NCBI RefSeq assembly: GCF_921293095.1
Contig: NC_060253.1
Location: forward strand, 76,111,992 to 76,175,991
DNA length: 64,000 nucleotides
Direction of reading: 5' to 3'
From: Ischnura elegans
Lineage: Eukaryota > Arthropoda > Insecta > Odonata > Coenagrionidae
Shown: piece after piece, positions 32,325-42,805 of the stretch
Numbering within the stretch: position 1 is the first letter of the stretch
How the letters are laid out: the number at the start of each line of letters is the position of its first letter
Position numbers and translations under genes: made by a program
Notes under the pieces: model-generated
The model's input: the letters and a program-made list of their open reading frames with translations, nothing else
Told to the model about the DNA's origin: nothing
Databases searched by the model: none

Positions 32325-34550
32325 TAGATGTTTGGTGCGTGCTCGTTGGGCTGCGTAGAGGGCGTGCTGCTTGAACGTCAGGTGCCGGTCCATTTTAACC
32401 CCAAGGTACAGCGCAGTGGTCTCCCAGGGCGTCTCCTCGATGTCCACCAGGATTTCTCCCGGCAGTGGAGTCTTCTGAGTGGCCGAGAAGAAAACCGCCT
32501 GGGTTTACTTGGCGTTGATTGTTATCCGCCACTGCTCGTACCAAGGAATCAGCCTGTCCACCGTTCGCTGCAGGTAAGAGGCCGCTGTGTGAGATTTCCA
32601 GGACCTCGCCACCACCGCTGCATCGTCTGCAAACAGGGTGATGATAGTGTTCCACCCGAAGTCTCTTGGGATGTCAGCGGTGTACACGTTGAACAGGATC
32701 GGCCCAAGAACGAATCCTTGCGGGACTCCGGCGGCAATGGTCCTCTTTGGTGAAACTGCTCTCCCCCAAATGACCGAGACGGTTCTCTTCTGCAGGTAGG
32801 ATTCCAGAAGTCTCCGGTGCCAGAGCGGGAAGCCGAATCTCTTCAATTTTAGCGGCAGGCTTTGGTGTCAGACGCGATCGAAGGCCTTCTGGACGTCAAA
32901 AAAGGCAGCGGCTGCGCAGCATTTCCGGTTGAATCCGAAAGTGATGAAATCCACCATCCGGACGAGTTGGTGGGTGGTGGAGTGCAGTTCTCTGAAGCCG
33001 TACTGTTCTGGTGGAAGCAGGTTCCGGTCTTCTATGAGTCGCAGGATGAATGGCAGCATCATCCTTTCGAGGAGTTTCCTCAGCGTTGACAGAAGGGCTA
33101 TGGGGCGGTAGTTGGAGATGTCCCTCCTTCGGTTTCCGGGCTTCGGGATGATGAGTATCCTGGCTGGCTTCCATCGCTGCGGAAAATATCTCTGTGTGAT
33201 GCAGGCTGTGAAGAGGAAGATGAGCGGTGAGGCCAAGGAGGTTAGCATCTGCAGCAAAGCCTCATTTGGGATGCCGTCTTCTCCGGGAGCCTTTTTCTTC
33301 TTCAGCCGTCTCAGCGCTGACCTCAGCTCTTCCGGTGTCAACCTCGGCAGTTCTCCATCTGGAAGGTCGACATCCATGTTCACAGGTGTTTGGGCAGGAC
33401 CGTCTGGAGCCAGTGGGATTCTATGGGGGAGTCTTCCACTGCATCTCTGTTCCGCAGTGCAGCTGCCATCTTCCACAGAGTGCCATCCTCTGCGTCCAGG
33501 TTGGCCACCTTTTTGTCCCAAGCAGTCAGGCGGTTTTCCAGGATAAGTTGTCGGACGTGTGCCCGCATCTGCCGAAAGCGCTGCCCATCTTCCGAACTTC
33601 TGGAATGCTGGAACTTGCGCCTCAATCTATTCCTCTGGTGTATTTTCCGGATTATGTACTCCGGCAGGTGTAGGAAGTTGAACGGCCGATTCTGCTTGGT
33701 TGGGACTGCTTTCTGTAGTGCTGAATCTATGGCAGTTGTGATGGATCCAGCCATTTCCTCCACTGCCTCTTCGGTGTCAAGTTGTGGTTCCTCTATGGGA
33801 AGTAAATCCGTCAGCTCCTGGCGGTGGGCGTCCCAGTCTGCTTTCCTCCAGTCCCTTCCTTCGGCGGCAGAGTCGTGGGCTGGCATCCAAGGTATGCCAG
33901 AACCGGGTAGTGATCGCTGTCCAACGCCGGCGCTGCTTGGAGGGTTAGAGCACTTCAGATTGCAGTGTAGTGCAATGTCCAGGACGTCTTCATCTCCATT
34001 CCAATTCATCCGAGTGGCTGCATGTGGTCCAGCCGTTTTTACTGACGTTCTGCGGGCCCAGTTGTAGAGTGCCTCCCCTTTGCTGTTCCTCACTCGAGAG
34101 TGCCAGTGTTCGTATTTCGGCATTGAGATCGTCCATCAGCAGTACTGGATGTTCTGACGTGAGGACTGCCTCGAAGTCCGAAGGTACAAAGCGTGCGCCC
34201 GGCGCTAAGTATGTGGACACTTCCCGGAGTGTTCCGAGACTGTTATCCACGTCCACCGCAGTGGCCTCGAGAGATTCAAGGTCTGGAAGCAGGCAGCGTC
34301 TTGATGATACTGTGGGAAGTATCGCGATGGCAGTTCCTCCACCTTTAGTGTCTCTGTCATTGCGGTAGATAGTCCATCCCGGGAAGCTGAGAGCTGCGTT
34401 CAGTTGAAGGTGCGTTTCCTGCAGACATAGAATGTCCGTATGTTTGTTCCTGGCGAAGGTGGTCAGCTCTGGCACATTCCTCCTAAGGCCGCCACAGAAG
34501 TTCCATGTGGCGAGGACGACCGCTTTCTTCCGTCCATTTCTACCTGCCAT
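32325..34550 (-). pseudogene. Jockey-type ORF2: endonuclease and reverse transcriptase
   Basis: Starts MAGRNGRKKAVVLATWNFCG, with LCLQETHL, GGGTAIAILP and LLMDDLNAE of the endonuclease, then a frameshift near 34000-34120. The linker contains PEYIIRKIHQRNRLRRKF. Reverse transcriptase blocks: KKKKAPGEDGIPNEAL, SNYRPIALLSTLRKLLERM, AFFDVQKAFDRV followed by a stop, AAGVPQGFVLGP and the catalytic FADD near 32625. YLGVKMDRHLTFKQH precedes the insertion at 32324. Several frame changes and stops show it is dead. Confidence 0.85.
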
Positions 34551-36132
34551 TACGGGATAAGAAATGGTTCATGGCAACCGTGAAGGCCTGAAGTTGCGTC
34601 TGCAGCAGGGCTGCAGTGTCCGATATTGCCTGCAGTATTGCGGGAAGAGAAGTTAGGTCGTCTTCGACCGGCTCCTGCCAAGTCGCGGCGGCAGCCTTTT
34701 TCTGCCGCAGTGATGTACGGAGTTCCTCCGCGGTCTCCCGTTGGACTGGCCTGCTGGGTGGCAAGTTGGGAAAGGTATCATCAAGTGCAGGCCTCATTGT
34801 CGGAGGCTGTCCGGCAATTGGTCCTGCAGGGCGTCCCGTTCCCCACGCATTCTGTCGGCCTAGTACCGGTGCATCTTCAAACGACGGCTTTGTTGTCGTC
34901 TTCTTGAGAGCCGGTTTCCTTTTCTCCTTGAGCTCCTTTGCATTCTGGTATTCCGGGCAGGTCCGGAAGAAGGCAGGGTGGTTGCCTCCGCAGTTGCAGT
35001 ACTTAGTCTGCTTCCTCTCCTTGTCCGGACAGTCTCTGCCCTCATGGTCCCCCGAGCATTTGAAGCACCTGGGAGCTGCTGTGCAGTGCGTTGAAGAGTG
35101 CCCAAACCGGTTGCACCGGTAGCACATCTGGGGGTCTCTATGTGTGTACTTGTCCACTCTGACGCTGTTATTGCCGAGCCATTTCAGCTTCTTCATCTCC
35201 TTGATCGTCCACTCCGGTGTCTCCCGGATGACTTCCAAGAAGAATGCGCCGCGTATCGCTGGGTGCACCCGGACTACGTCGATTCCGAGAACATCCATGT
35301 CCTCTTTGAGCTGCACTACGTCGTATCCGGTTGGGAGTTTGCGGATCGCGCAGAACCGCGTCTTGTCCCCAGATGCGCTCCAGGTGGAGATTTGCGCCTG
35401 TTGCTCCTCCAGCTTCCGTTTAAGCACTGAATTGTCATCCGCGTTACGGACCTGTATGCGGCTGCTGTCCGCTGTGTGGACCACGGTGAATTTCTGATCC
35501 GTGACCGTGGCTCTTATCATCCGCACCAGGGCTGCGTGGTCGGTCACAGCGTAGACCAGGAGTGAAGGCGGTCGTTTGGCTGTCCTTTGCGGCTGCGGAA
35601 TCGGTGCGGAGTTCTCCGTTTCCATAGCATCAGCGTCAGCGGTGGCAGCAGCAAGAGGAGTAAAGGAATTCCTCGTGTCGACCGGCACCGCCTGCTTCCT
35701 CTTTGCCATGTCCTTGATGGAAAGGAATGGCGACGACCGATACCTGTGGTCCTTATCCGGAACCGTTGTCCATCCAGAGGACGCCTGGCTGCTGCCAGAT
35801 GGATTCTGCAGTTGACGGCCCTGAAGAGGGCAATTTTGTCCGTTATGAACGCTCGTAGGACCTTGCGCTGCAAGGAAACCTCTCCCAGGGGTGACTGTGG
35901 TCCATCCGGAGGAAGACTGCGTGTCTCCTGCTGAAAGATGGCGTTGGCGGTCCTTAGGAGGACTATTTTGGCTCTCTGCGGCTGTTATGCTGGAAGACGC
36001 GGTGCCTGACCACATCTTGTCCTGTCCTGGGAAGAGAATTGAGGTAATTCTCGGCGGGAGTAATCCCGCGTGCCTCCCCGTCGGTGCCGCCAATGCTGGC
36101 GTTGGTCCGTGTTCCGTAATTCGTGTGTCCAA
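34540..36132 (-). CDS. Jockey-type ORF1 (gag-like zinc-knuckle protein)
   Basis: Intact 530-residue frame. N-terminal third is Ser/Thr/Gln-rich with a repeated SSGWTTV word. The middle has an RNA-recognition-like region (LLVYAVTDHAALVRMIRA, VQLKEDMDVLGIDVVRVH). Three knuckles follow: CYRCNRFGHSSTHC, CFKCSGDHEGRDC and CNCGGNHPAFFRTC (about residues 360-410). The end is Ala/Gln-rich with a possible helix. Its stop codon region overlaps the ORF2 start by 11 bases. ORF1 proteins of this class package the element RNA. Confidence 0.85.
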   Translation of the reverse strand: MDTRITEHGPTPALAAPTGRHAGLLPPRITSILFPGQDKMWSGTASSSITAAESQNSPPKDRQRHLSAGDTQSSSGWTTVTPGRGFLAAQGPTSVHNGQNCPLQGRQLQNPSGSSQASSGWTTVPDKDHRYRSSPFLSIKDMAKRKQAVPVDTRNSFTPLAAATADADAMETENSAPIPQPQRTAKRPPSLLVYAVTDHAALVRMIRATVTDQKFTVVHTADSSRIQVRNADDNSVLKRKLEEQQAQISTWSASGDKTRFCAIRKLPTGYDVVQLKEDMDVLGIDVVRVHPAIRGAFFLEVIRETPEWTIKEMKKLKWLGNNSVRVDKYTHRDPQMCYRCNRFGHSSTHCTAAPRCFKCSGDHEGRDCPDKERKQTKYCNCGGNHPAFFRTCPEYQNAKELKEKRKPALKKTTTKPSFEDAPVLGRQNAWGTGRPAGPIAGQPPTMRPALDDTFPNLPPSRPVQRETAEELRTSLRQKKAAAATWQEPVEDDLTSLPAILQAISDTAALLQTQLQAFTVAMNHFLSRNGR

Positions 36133-36348
36133 GTGGCGCAGTGGTCGTCATCCGAGAGAGAAGTCTAAAAGAAGTTGCGGTCGAAAATATGCCGATGTAT
36201 CAGGTAGTCCAAGGATTAAGCTTGGGTTTCCAAACCGAGCGTTGCAGCAGTGAGTCGTTCGGCTGCGTTGTTCGTTTATGGCTTGTAGACTTCTGCCCAC
36301 GTGGTGACCGGTCCGTGTGCGGCGTTCGATATTAATGGGATACTTATA

Positions 36349-36570
36349 CTTACCATATTTGTCCATTTTTTTCGGCATTCATGATCTTGAATCCAGGGTT
36401 CAGCTCCAGGAATACTTCTCTACATGCTGCACTACTTTCTGCCGTAGATTTATATCCTTCCAGACTCTTGTCCCCTAGAATGGGTCTATCTGTAACAAGA
36501 GAAATGAGGAGTTCAGCGTCCGCTACGCCGTCCCGTCTGAAAGGGGCCTTAGAGGGAGAATGGACGGCGG
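36349..36570 (-). pseudogene. MADF-domain exon fragment
   Basis: Minus strand reads DAELLISLVTDRPILGDKSL, EGYKSTAESSAACREVFLEL and NPGFKIMNAEKNGQ, the layout of a MADF (Adf-1-type Myb/SANT-like) domain: L/I-rich helix, RPxLxDKSLExYK, then WREVxLxLN. The frame runs into GTAAGT (36353-36348), a consensus donor at the position where MADF genes often have an intron. Usual tryptophans are replaced (Gly in RPILGD, Cys in AACREV), so DNA binding is probably lost. It could be a host gene relic or an accessory gene of a Harbinger element. Confidence 0.6.
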
Positions 36571-36639
36571 GAGTGCTGTGTCTATGGACGGAGTTGGCTT
36601 TGGAGTGAATGATGAGTCTTTTATGCAGTGATTTAGGCT

Positions 36640-37490
36640 GGCGTGGAGTAGTGAGACTTGCTTTTCGACGTCTTCAGTGGTAGTACTGGAGCGTGGGTCC
36701 GGAAGTCTGATCTTGTTGGCTGCTTCTGTGATTTATTTCAAGTTGACTGTTGGAGGTGGGATAGTGTGGGGGTGTACAAAGTGGGAGGTTGAGTACTATT
36801 GGGACATGGGCGGATGCTATTTGCGGCAATATCGATGGTAGGAGGGATGGAAAAAGATTTTTGGTGAGGACTAGGTCAAGGATAACGGCTGTATGATTAG
36901 GGTTTGCTGTGTAGTGAGTAGGGGAGGATGGTGGTAGAACTGTGAATGGGAAGGTAAGTTCGGCGTGGTGCAAGTCTCTTCCTTTTGGGTTGGTGGTTTT
37001 GCAACCCCAAGCTATATGTTTGGAGTTCAGGTCTCCGCCCAGTACTCCGATAGAGGTGAGGATGGTTTGGAAGGCGTCCAAGTCTTTTTGCTTAATACCC
37101 TGTCCTTTTGGGGGCAGGTATGCACTCCAAACTTTTGTGTCTCCGTTTACGGTAGTAAATGTCGATCCAATGAGTTTTAGCGTTTCTGTTGGTGGTGATT
37201 TCAAAGGGGTTTCGATGAGGTGTTTTTTAAACAGCAACATCACTCCGCCTCCATTTCCCTCTTTCCGATCGCGTCTTCGTATGGGATAATTTGGTACGCT
37301 GAACGTGTCTTGCGGTCGGAGTCAAGTTTCTTGTATTAATGCGACATCTGGTTGATAAGTATGGAGAATGTGAAGGAATTCACCTTTCTTTGGTTTGATG
37401 CTGCCCGCATTCCAGGACAGCAGGTTGAGGTGTTTGAGAGTCTTGGTGTTTTTACAGTCCACTGACGAGGAGCATGGCGTGGCATGGGTG
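36640..37490 (-). pseudogene. Jockey-type endonuclease fragment
   Basis: Minus strand: LNLLSWNAGSIKPKKGEFLH, DVALIQET then a TGA, GGGVMLLFKK, VWSAYLPPKGQG and LGGDLNSKHIAWGC, the order of a Jockey ORF2 apurinic-like endonuclease. Reverse transcriptase does not follow. The Penelope-like element ends a few tens of bases upstream. Confidence 0.8.
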
Positions 37491-37560
37491 TGATGACCTC
37501 CTCATGATGAATGAAAATTGAACTTTTTTCCACATATATATTTATTTAATCACAACCGCG

Positions 37561-37586
37561 GTTTCGACGCACTACGTCATCCTCAG
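37561..37586 (-). ncRNA. hammerhead-ribozyme-like core
   Basis: Minus strand CTGAGGA, one U, a perfect 4-bp stem (GACG/CGTC) with loop TAGTG, then GAAAC. CTGANGA...GAAA is the hammerhead catalytic core and such ribozymes are known from Penelope-like element ends, where this lies. The extra U between core and stem is not standard. Activity is inferred only. Confidence 0.5.
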
Positions 37587-37639
37587 GCGAGGAGTACAAT
37601 GAAATATCGTCTTATATACCTGACCATATAAACCAGAAA

Positions 37640-37730
37640 TAGTGGGGTGAATCAAGAGGTAGGGGGAGGTTTGGAGGGAGGAGGGGGAGTTTGGGAGGGA
37701 GGGGGGGGAAGGGTTGGATCTTTCCTTGGT
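37640..37730 (+). repeat. G-rich purine tract
   Basis: GGTAGGGGGAGGTTTGGAGG-type sequence with many runs of three or more G, able in principle to form quadruplexes; lies between the Penelope endonuclease and the element end. Confidence 0.7.
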
Positions 37731-38020
37731 TGTAAAAGCCAAGGGGATGTGAGAGGATGGGGAGGTAGGTAGGGTCGATGCACCTAAGCTGATTAAATGC
37801 AGTTAAAGGTGGGCAAGGAGTGAGAGGTAGGGGAGAGAGGGAAGAATACAATAGGGCACGAACCGAGTACAAAATGTTTGTGAACATAGGCGGGGGTGGG
37901 AGTGGGTGACGGTTGAGGGAAAAGGAGAAGGGAAAGGGAAATCGCTAATGTGTGACGGTATGGGGTTGATGAAAGAGGGAGAGGGTGAGGAGCGGGGAAC
38001 GGGAAGCATACAGAAGGTCA

Positions 38021-38290
38021 TTAACAATAACACAATTGGATCTCACACATATTTTCACAATGCAGGATTTCCAAGGAAAAACCGCTGGTGGGGCCTATGT
38101 CTAACACATGTTTAGCGAAGTTGGAGTTGGCATGGTTATGATTAAAACAAGCTACGTGCTCTTTTAGTCTTTCTCTGATTTTCCGGCCAGTTTGTCCAAT
38201 ATACACTGCAGAACACTCGCATTTAAGTTTGTAAACATCATTTTTTTCTAGACCTGGGATGACGACTTTGGATTTTGAGAAAAACTCCTT
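38021..38290 (-). pseudogene. GIY-YIG endonuclease of the Penelope-like element
   Basis: Encodes KLKCECSAVYIGQTGRKIRE, RLKEHVACFN and SNFAKHVLDIG. The Y-x(n)-YIG form is degenerate but the conserved Arg and the SNFAxH block are present. It cuts the target in Penelope transposition. Confidence 0.8.
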
Positions 38291-38304
38291 AGATTATAAT
38301 TATT

Positions 38305-38735
38305 ATAGAAGTGTAAGCGCATGGTTTCTATTGGGTTGGCACTCCAGAGGAATTATGAAATCAACTCATTTCGTGAAGGTATTTATTATCAATCACACAC
38401 CGTGCGTCGCACACATGGCCTGCGGCCTTTACACATGAGTACTTTCCGCCGACTGCCCGCTGCCTTTTCCACACGTGGCCTCCGGCTTCCGGGAAGGTGC
38501 TGATGGCAGCATCACTCCCACGCACTCTCATGAGTGCCTATGCATGGGGATCAGAATAACATTACCATCAGGTTTCACGTCTCTGCGAACTCAAGATGTT
38601 CCGCTTACAGAAGGCAGGTCTGATGTGATTTTTTGGGAGGGATTTAGTGGTGCGTAGGGGCAAATTTCCCAAGTGTAGAAATGTCCTCTATTTATCTGCA
38701 CTGTCACTTAGTGGAGTGTAGGGGTTCCGTAAATG
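38305..38735. other. insertion between Penelope RT and endonuclease
   Basis: About 430 bp with no match to Penelope coding sequence; the RT thumb ends at 38740 and the endonuclease linker resumes near 38300. It contains CCGCCGACTGCCCGCTGCC-like GC blocks and no coding frame of note. Probably a short transposon; no terminal repeats confirmed. Confidence 0.45.
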
Positions 38736-38739
38736 GATT

Positions 38740-39910
38740 TCATGGCCATTTATTGTATTTTTTCCGATAAAGCTTATCAATCATGTCGGTTTTATAACCG
38801 TTGTTGATTGCTATTTGTTTAACGACGTTGAGTTCTTTTTGAATATTCACTGGCGACATAGGAATTTTCAGTAGACGGTGGAGCATTGCATTGAAGGCTG
38901 ACAGTTTCTGCGAGTAATGATGCCTGGATGTGGCACGGATGACCTGGTCCGTGTAGCAGTCCCTCCTGAAAATGGAAAAATTCAACTTTCCGGATTTTTT
39001 TTAATAGTTAGGTCGAGGAAATTGATGTCTTCGTTCGTTTCTTTTTCCATTGTGAATTTTATACAATTGTCTAAAGAGTTCAAAAGGAGCAAGAAAGTGT
39101 CGAGTTGTCTATCAGAACCTGACCATATACACAAATTATCGTCTACATAGCGATACCAAGCACACACATTTTTTAATAATGGGTTCTTAGATGAAAAAAG
39201 ATCTTTTTCTAAATTGTTCTTATAAATGTCCGCAAGTAATGGGGATAAAGGCTAACCAATGGCCAACCCTTCAGGTTGCAGAAATACTTTTTCTTTGATT
39301 TTAAAATTTTCTGTGATGAACATGTTTTAAGAGTGGAGCACAGATCTTGTATAATTGGAGCGGCGACTCATTTCTTTAAGAGGATCTCTTCTGCTAACTC
39401 CACAGCTCTTTTGGTGGGTATACTTGGAAACAGATTGGTAACGTCAAAAGACACAAGAATGCCCTTAGGAGGGAGCACAAGTCGAGAAAGTCGGATCGCT
39501 AGATCGGCTGAGTTGGTGATGCCATATTTCGGAGAGAATTTGGAGTGCTGTCTGTACACTTGGTTGAGTCTTCTAGCGAGGAGATGATTGGGAGTTGACA
39601 CATTTGAGACAACTGGTCGAATCGGAATTCCAGGTTTGTGCACTTTTGGGAGGCCGAAAGACCGCGGAGCGGACGGATTCATTTGCACTAATTTTTGTGA
39701 ATAAAACTGAGAACAGAGTGGGTCAGGTTTTGATCACTGATTTGATGTCCCTTTGAAACACAGCTGTGGGATCTTTCTCTAATTCTTATATTCTGTTAAT
39801 ACTAATGAACTGTTTTCATTTCGCATTGTAATCTTCATTTTTTTAAATCAACACTGCGTTTCCTTTATCTGCTTTTTGGGCGGTTAGTTCCTTTTCATTA
39901 ATTGCTTATT
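38740..39910 (-). pseudogene. Penelope-like reverse transcriptase
   Basis: Contains ADKGN, FGLPKVHK, RPVVSNVSTPNH, FDVTNLFPSIP, YVDD and INFLDLTI motifs, all typical of Penelope-type reverse transcriptases. Breaks lie near 39240-39360 and 39690-39840. The thumb region (SRHHYSQKLSAFNAMLHRLL) ends at 38740 where foreign sequence starts. Confidence 0.82.
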
Positions 39911-40079
39911 CTCTGAATTTGAGAATAGGGAGCTCGGGCCACGAATGCCTCTTAGAGTGCCCATGGGATGATATATATTTTTCGATCTCCCTAGCGCATT
40001 TTCCCGGTGCGCCTTAAGCTTTTGTGTAGTTAGTGTGATGATGGGGGCCTGCCGCGTTCGTTGCGTAAGGCTAGGAAGC

Positions 40080-40380
40080 GGGGATCTTCCTCAACTGGCA
40101 ATATGACGGATGCTTATGCCTCCGTGGAGGCGGGTGAATCGGTGTCAGGTGTGGCCATTGTGGTGCGTCTGTGACCTAGCGAGGGGACCCGACAGGTCCC
40201 CCAAGGAGTGCACTGAGGTTGCCCTCTTCCCTGGGGTTGCCGACCGAGACGACCAGGTGAAACCGGACAATGCGCCACCCAGGGAGCGAGAAGGCGGGTC
40301 TGAGTTAGCCGCCTCCCACAGATGCCTTTGCCGGGTGAGTGTACCTAGTGTGGAGTAATGTAGTGTAGTGAGCCCCTTAA
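40080..40380 (-). mobile_element. 5' end fragment of a Jockey-type LINE
   Basis: Minus strand leader contains the diverged palindrome at 40183-40201 in the same context as at 30479-30498, followed by an ATG at 40156 that opens MATPDTDSPASTEA and then stops. The rest of ORF1 is not present; Penelope sequence begins by about 40030. Confidence 0.5.
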
Positions 40381-40735
40381 TAGGGCCTATGTTGTTTGCG
40401 AGCAAGTGGTGTTGAAAATTACGTGTAAAATTTTTGTATGGCCCTTAAAACAGGGCCGTTGAGAAAAATTGTCTGCATACGATACCAGCGACATTTCGTA
40501 GCGGTAGGCTTCAAATCCGAAGACGGGGAGGTTCTACGGAGAGTCTGGAAGCAGGCAGTGGCGAATTTCCAAAAACCTGGGCCCTCTTGAGGTCCTGTCG
40601 GGCCTTTCCGTGTTGACTCCGACGTCTGGATACTCTTCGGATACTGGCGGTGATTCTGGCGAAGACCAAGAAAATTGTCCATCTTAAGGTCCTATGAGGT
40701 CCTTGATTAATTTAATTTAAAAAGTAATAGGTAAA
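40381..40735. other. unassigned stretch between LINE fragments
   Basis: An 87-codon minus-strand frame (40419-40682, MDNFLGLRQNHRQ start) has no recognisable domain. CCCTTAA and AGGGCC strings recall those inside the ORF1 at 29660-29890, so it may be a Jockey ORF1 remnant. Confidence 0.3.
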
Positions 40736-41440
40736 CTAATTTGTTGATGATTTTGGCAGTGACGTCACCTTCCACATCGTTAGCCTTGATGAAATCTGTG
40801 TGGCTTTGTCAAACAATCGCCAGTTTGCTAGGCCATAGCAATGTCTAGGTCTGTTGTCAAGCTGTAGGACAGGCATAGCGCCAATATATGTCACGACCGG
40901 GAAGTGGTCGCTCGTCAATTCGTTGACAATAACAGCCTTTTTGCGCCGGAAAATGTTACGTGTTATCATGAAGTCAATTACGCTGTCTCCCCTAAGCCTA
41001 GTGGGGTCCTTTGGGGCAGCTATGTCACAATTATTTTCGCAAGTCCATTTAAACAATTTCCTGACATTGGCATTGGTCTTTGGACATTACAGTAAGGATG
41101 TTTTGAGTTGAAATCACCACCAAGTATGGTAGGTTCGTCCGTAAGAATAAAATTGTCAAACTCTTTATCCTCAAACTTTTTCTTTGGCGATAGGTAACAA
41201 GAGAAAATGTTTGTGACCCTGGCGTCAGCACTAACTTTGGCTCCAATTATTTCGAGGGCATCTAGGTCGTCATTTGAAGGAATGACATGGGCCGTAATGT
41301 CTTCCTTTATGGCGATGGCTACGCCGCCTGCAGCCACATTGCCTCGTCTGTCTTTTCTAAAAGCGTTGTAACCTGGGATTGTCCAGTTCTTCCCTTCTGT
41401 AAGGTGGGTTTCTGAGAAATAGACATACCTTGCCATGAAA
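40736..41440 (-). pseudogene. Jockey-type endonuclease fragment
   Basis: Minus strand: VYFSETHLTEGKNWTIPGYN, GGVAIAIKEDI, FSCYLSPKKKFED, TILGGDFNSKHPYC, and after a frameshift VIDFMITRNIF and LTSDHFPVVTYIG. These are the ETH, GDFNxKH and SDHxP endonuclease motifs. Truncated on both sides. Confidence 0.8.
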
Positions 41441-42800
41441 TTTGTTTAGGAACTCGCAGAGTTCCTCCGTTTTATCACTTATGTTTCCCTGTGCGCAGGG
41501 AAATGACCAAATGGCATCGTATATCGTGGCATTGTGGCTCGCCCGGGTACCAAAATAGAACCGGGGGGAGATGTCGCACAAAAACAAAAGAAAATATATA
41601 AATCCGCGTGGTTCCCTCCCGCATGGGACCTACGGGACAAAACTATACCACTCTCTTCGTGCAATTCACATACATTAAAAATATTCCCCTTCTTTGGAAA
41701 TAATTGCGGGTGGGGGGTTCCCGATTCGACCTGATGGGTAACGTTCGGGCACTTATGCACTCTTCCACAACGCATTCACGGAAAGAAAAACGAACGGAGC
41801 GAAAGGAATGGCGAGGGATATTTTTCCTTAAGATGACCCGTGAAGGAATTAAAACAAAACACTTACTCAGCACTTTCAGCGAAACAAAATATAATTCAAA
41901 CAATAAGGTTGCATATGACAAAACAAAAGAAACCCTCTTATACTATAGTGAAGTATGAATTGGTGAGAGCAATTTATGAAACATCAATGATAAAAAAAAA
42001 CAAAACAATGTAACTTGATTTTCAAGATGAAAATCAGAATAGCAAATGATAACAACAAAATATAGTTCGGTTGTGAACACGTATATAATGATACACTTTT
42101 CAATTATTTCTTGATGGGGGAGGTAAATGAAAGTCCATCCCAACGAATGTTAATTTTGGTGCGAATGTTAATTTTACTTTGGTGATTAATTTCACTTTCA
42201 CTGAGTAATGGGTGCGTTTCGTGACTGTCTGTCTTGACACTTGGCAGGAGACAAGAGGGGGCTTTTGGGGGGGGGGGGGGGATAGTTGCGATCTTTCTTT
42301 ATCGTTGGTCGAGGTTAGACCAGGTTGGATCCAACAAACTCTCGTTCCATTTACTGCACTCCTTTCTCCCTTGTTGGAGGAAGCTGCATCCGGAACGGAG
42401 GTAATGCGTCCTCTTCAGCTGGTCCTTGCTCCTTCGGACAGCACCGCACCCAAATTCGGGCATGGGCTCCGCCCGACATTCACTTCTAAATTATCTTCTT
42501 CTTCTACACGCACCACCTTTTTATAATCCCCCAACTTGGGTGGGTTAACGCACAAGGAAAAGGGAGGAGGAGCGCGCTGTTCATGGGAAAAACCCGAGTT
42601 CCCCTCCTCCCACACACACTCACACACAATCTTACATAATCGGCATAACCACATTCATCCCCACTTACACATCCACGCTTTCCTCCACGGGCCGTGGTCT
42701 GGGGGGGTTTGGGAAAGTTCTGTGGAATGGAGCGGCTAAATGGTAGGGAATGAATGCGCCGAGTATAATGCACTTCGTAATGGGGTCTGAACTATTACAA
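41441..42800. other. unassigned stretch with a long G-run
   Basis: Contains a G-run of about 15 at 42267-42282 and a repeated GAATGTTAATTTT at 42145-42175. LTR-like composition in 42200-42760, but no ends could be defined. No coding homology. Confidence 0.3.
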
Positions 42801-42805
42801 TATGT

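Larger units (their letters stand above)
30781..36310 (-). mobile_element. near-complete Jockey-type LINE with a nested DNA transposon
   Basis: Minus-strand order: leader (about 36310-36133), ORF1 (36132-34540), ORF2 endonuclease and reverse transcriptase (34550-32325), a 1.08-kb insertion (31245-32324), then the rest of the ORF2 C-terminal part (31244-30830) and a short 3' untranslated region. Leader and the neighbouring Jockey copy share GACTCACTGCTGC. ORF1 is intact, ORF2 is broken by frameshifts and stops in addition to the insertion. Confidence 0.82.
37505..40030 (-). mobile_element. Penelope-like retroelement with GIY-YIG endonuclease
   Basis: Minus strand blocks: TAQKADKGNAV (about 39880), RSFGLPKVHKPGIPIRPVVS, GILVSFDVTNLFPSIP, WYRYVDDNLCIW (catalytic YVDD near 39150), then an insertion at about 38305-38735, KLKCECSAVYIGQTGRKIRE and SNFAKHVLD of the GIY-YIG endonuclease. 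This combination defines Penelope-like elements. A pyrimidine-rich tract and a hammerhead-like core (37561-37586) follow towards the 3' end, as in other members of the group. Frameshifts and a stop-rich N-terminal part show decay. Confidence 0.85.

Noticed and set aside
33390..34368. Plus-strand frames of 130-225 codons over the Jockey ORF2
   Set aside because: Antisense to clear endonuclease and reverse transcriptase coding sequence.
42267..42282. Long G-runs here and at 46470-47020 as regulatory signals
   Set aside because: Homopolymer runs of this kind vary in length and are prone to assembly error; no further evidence of function.
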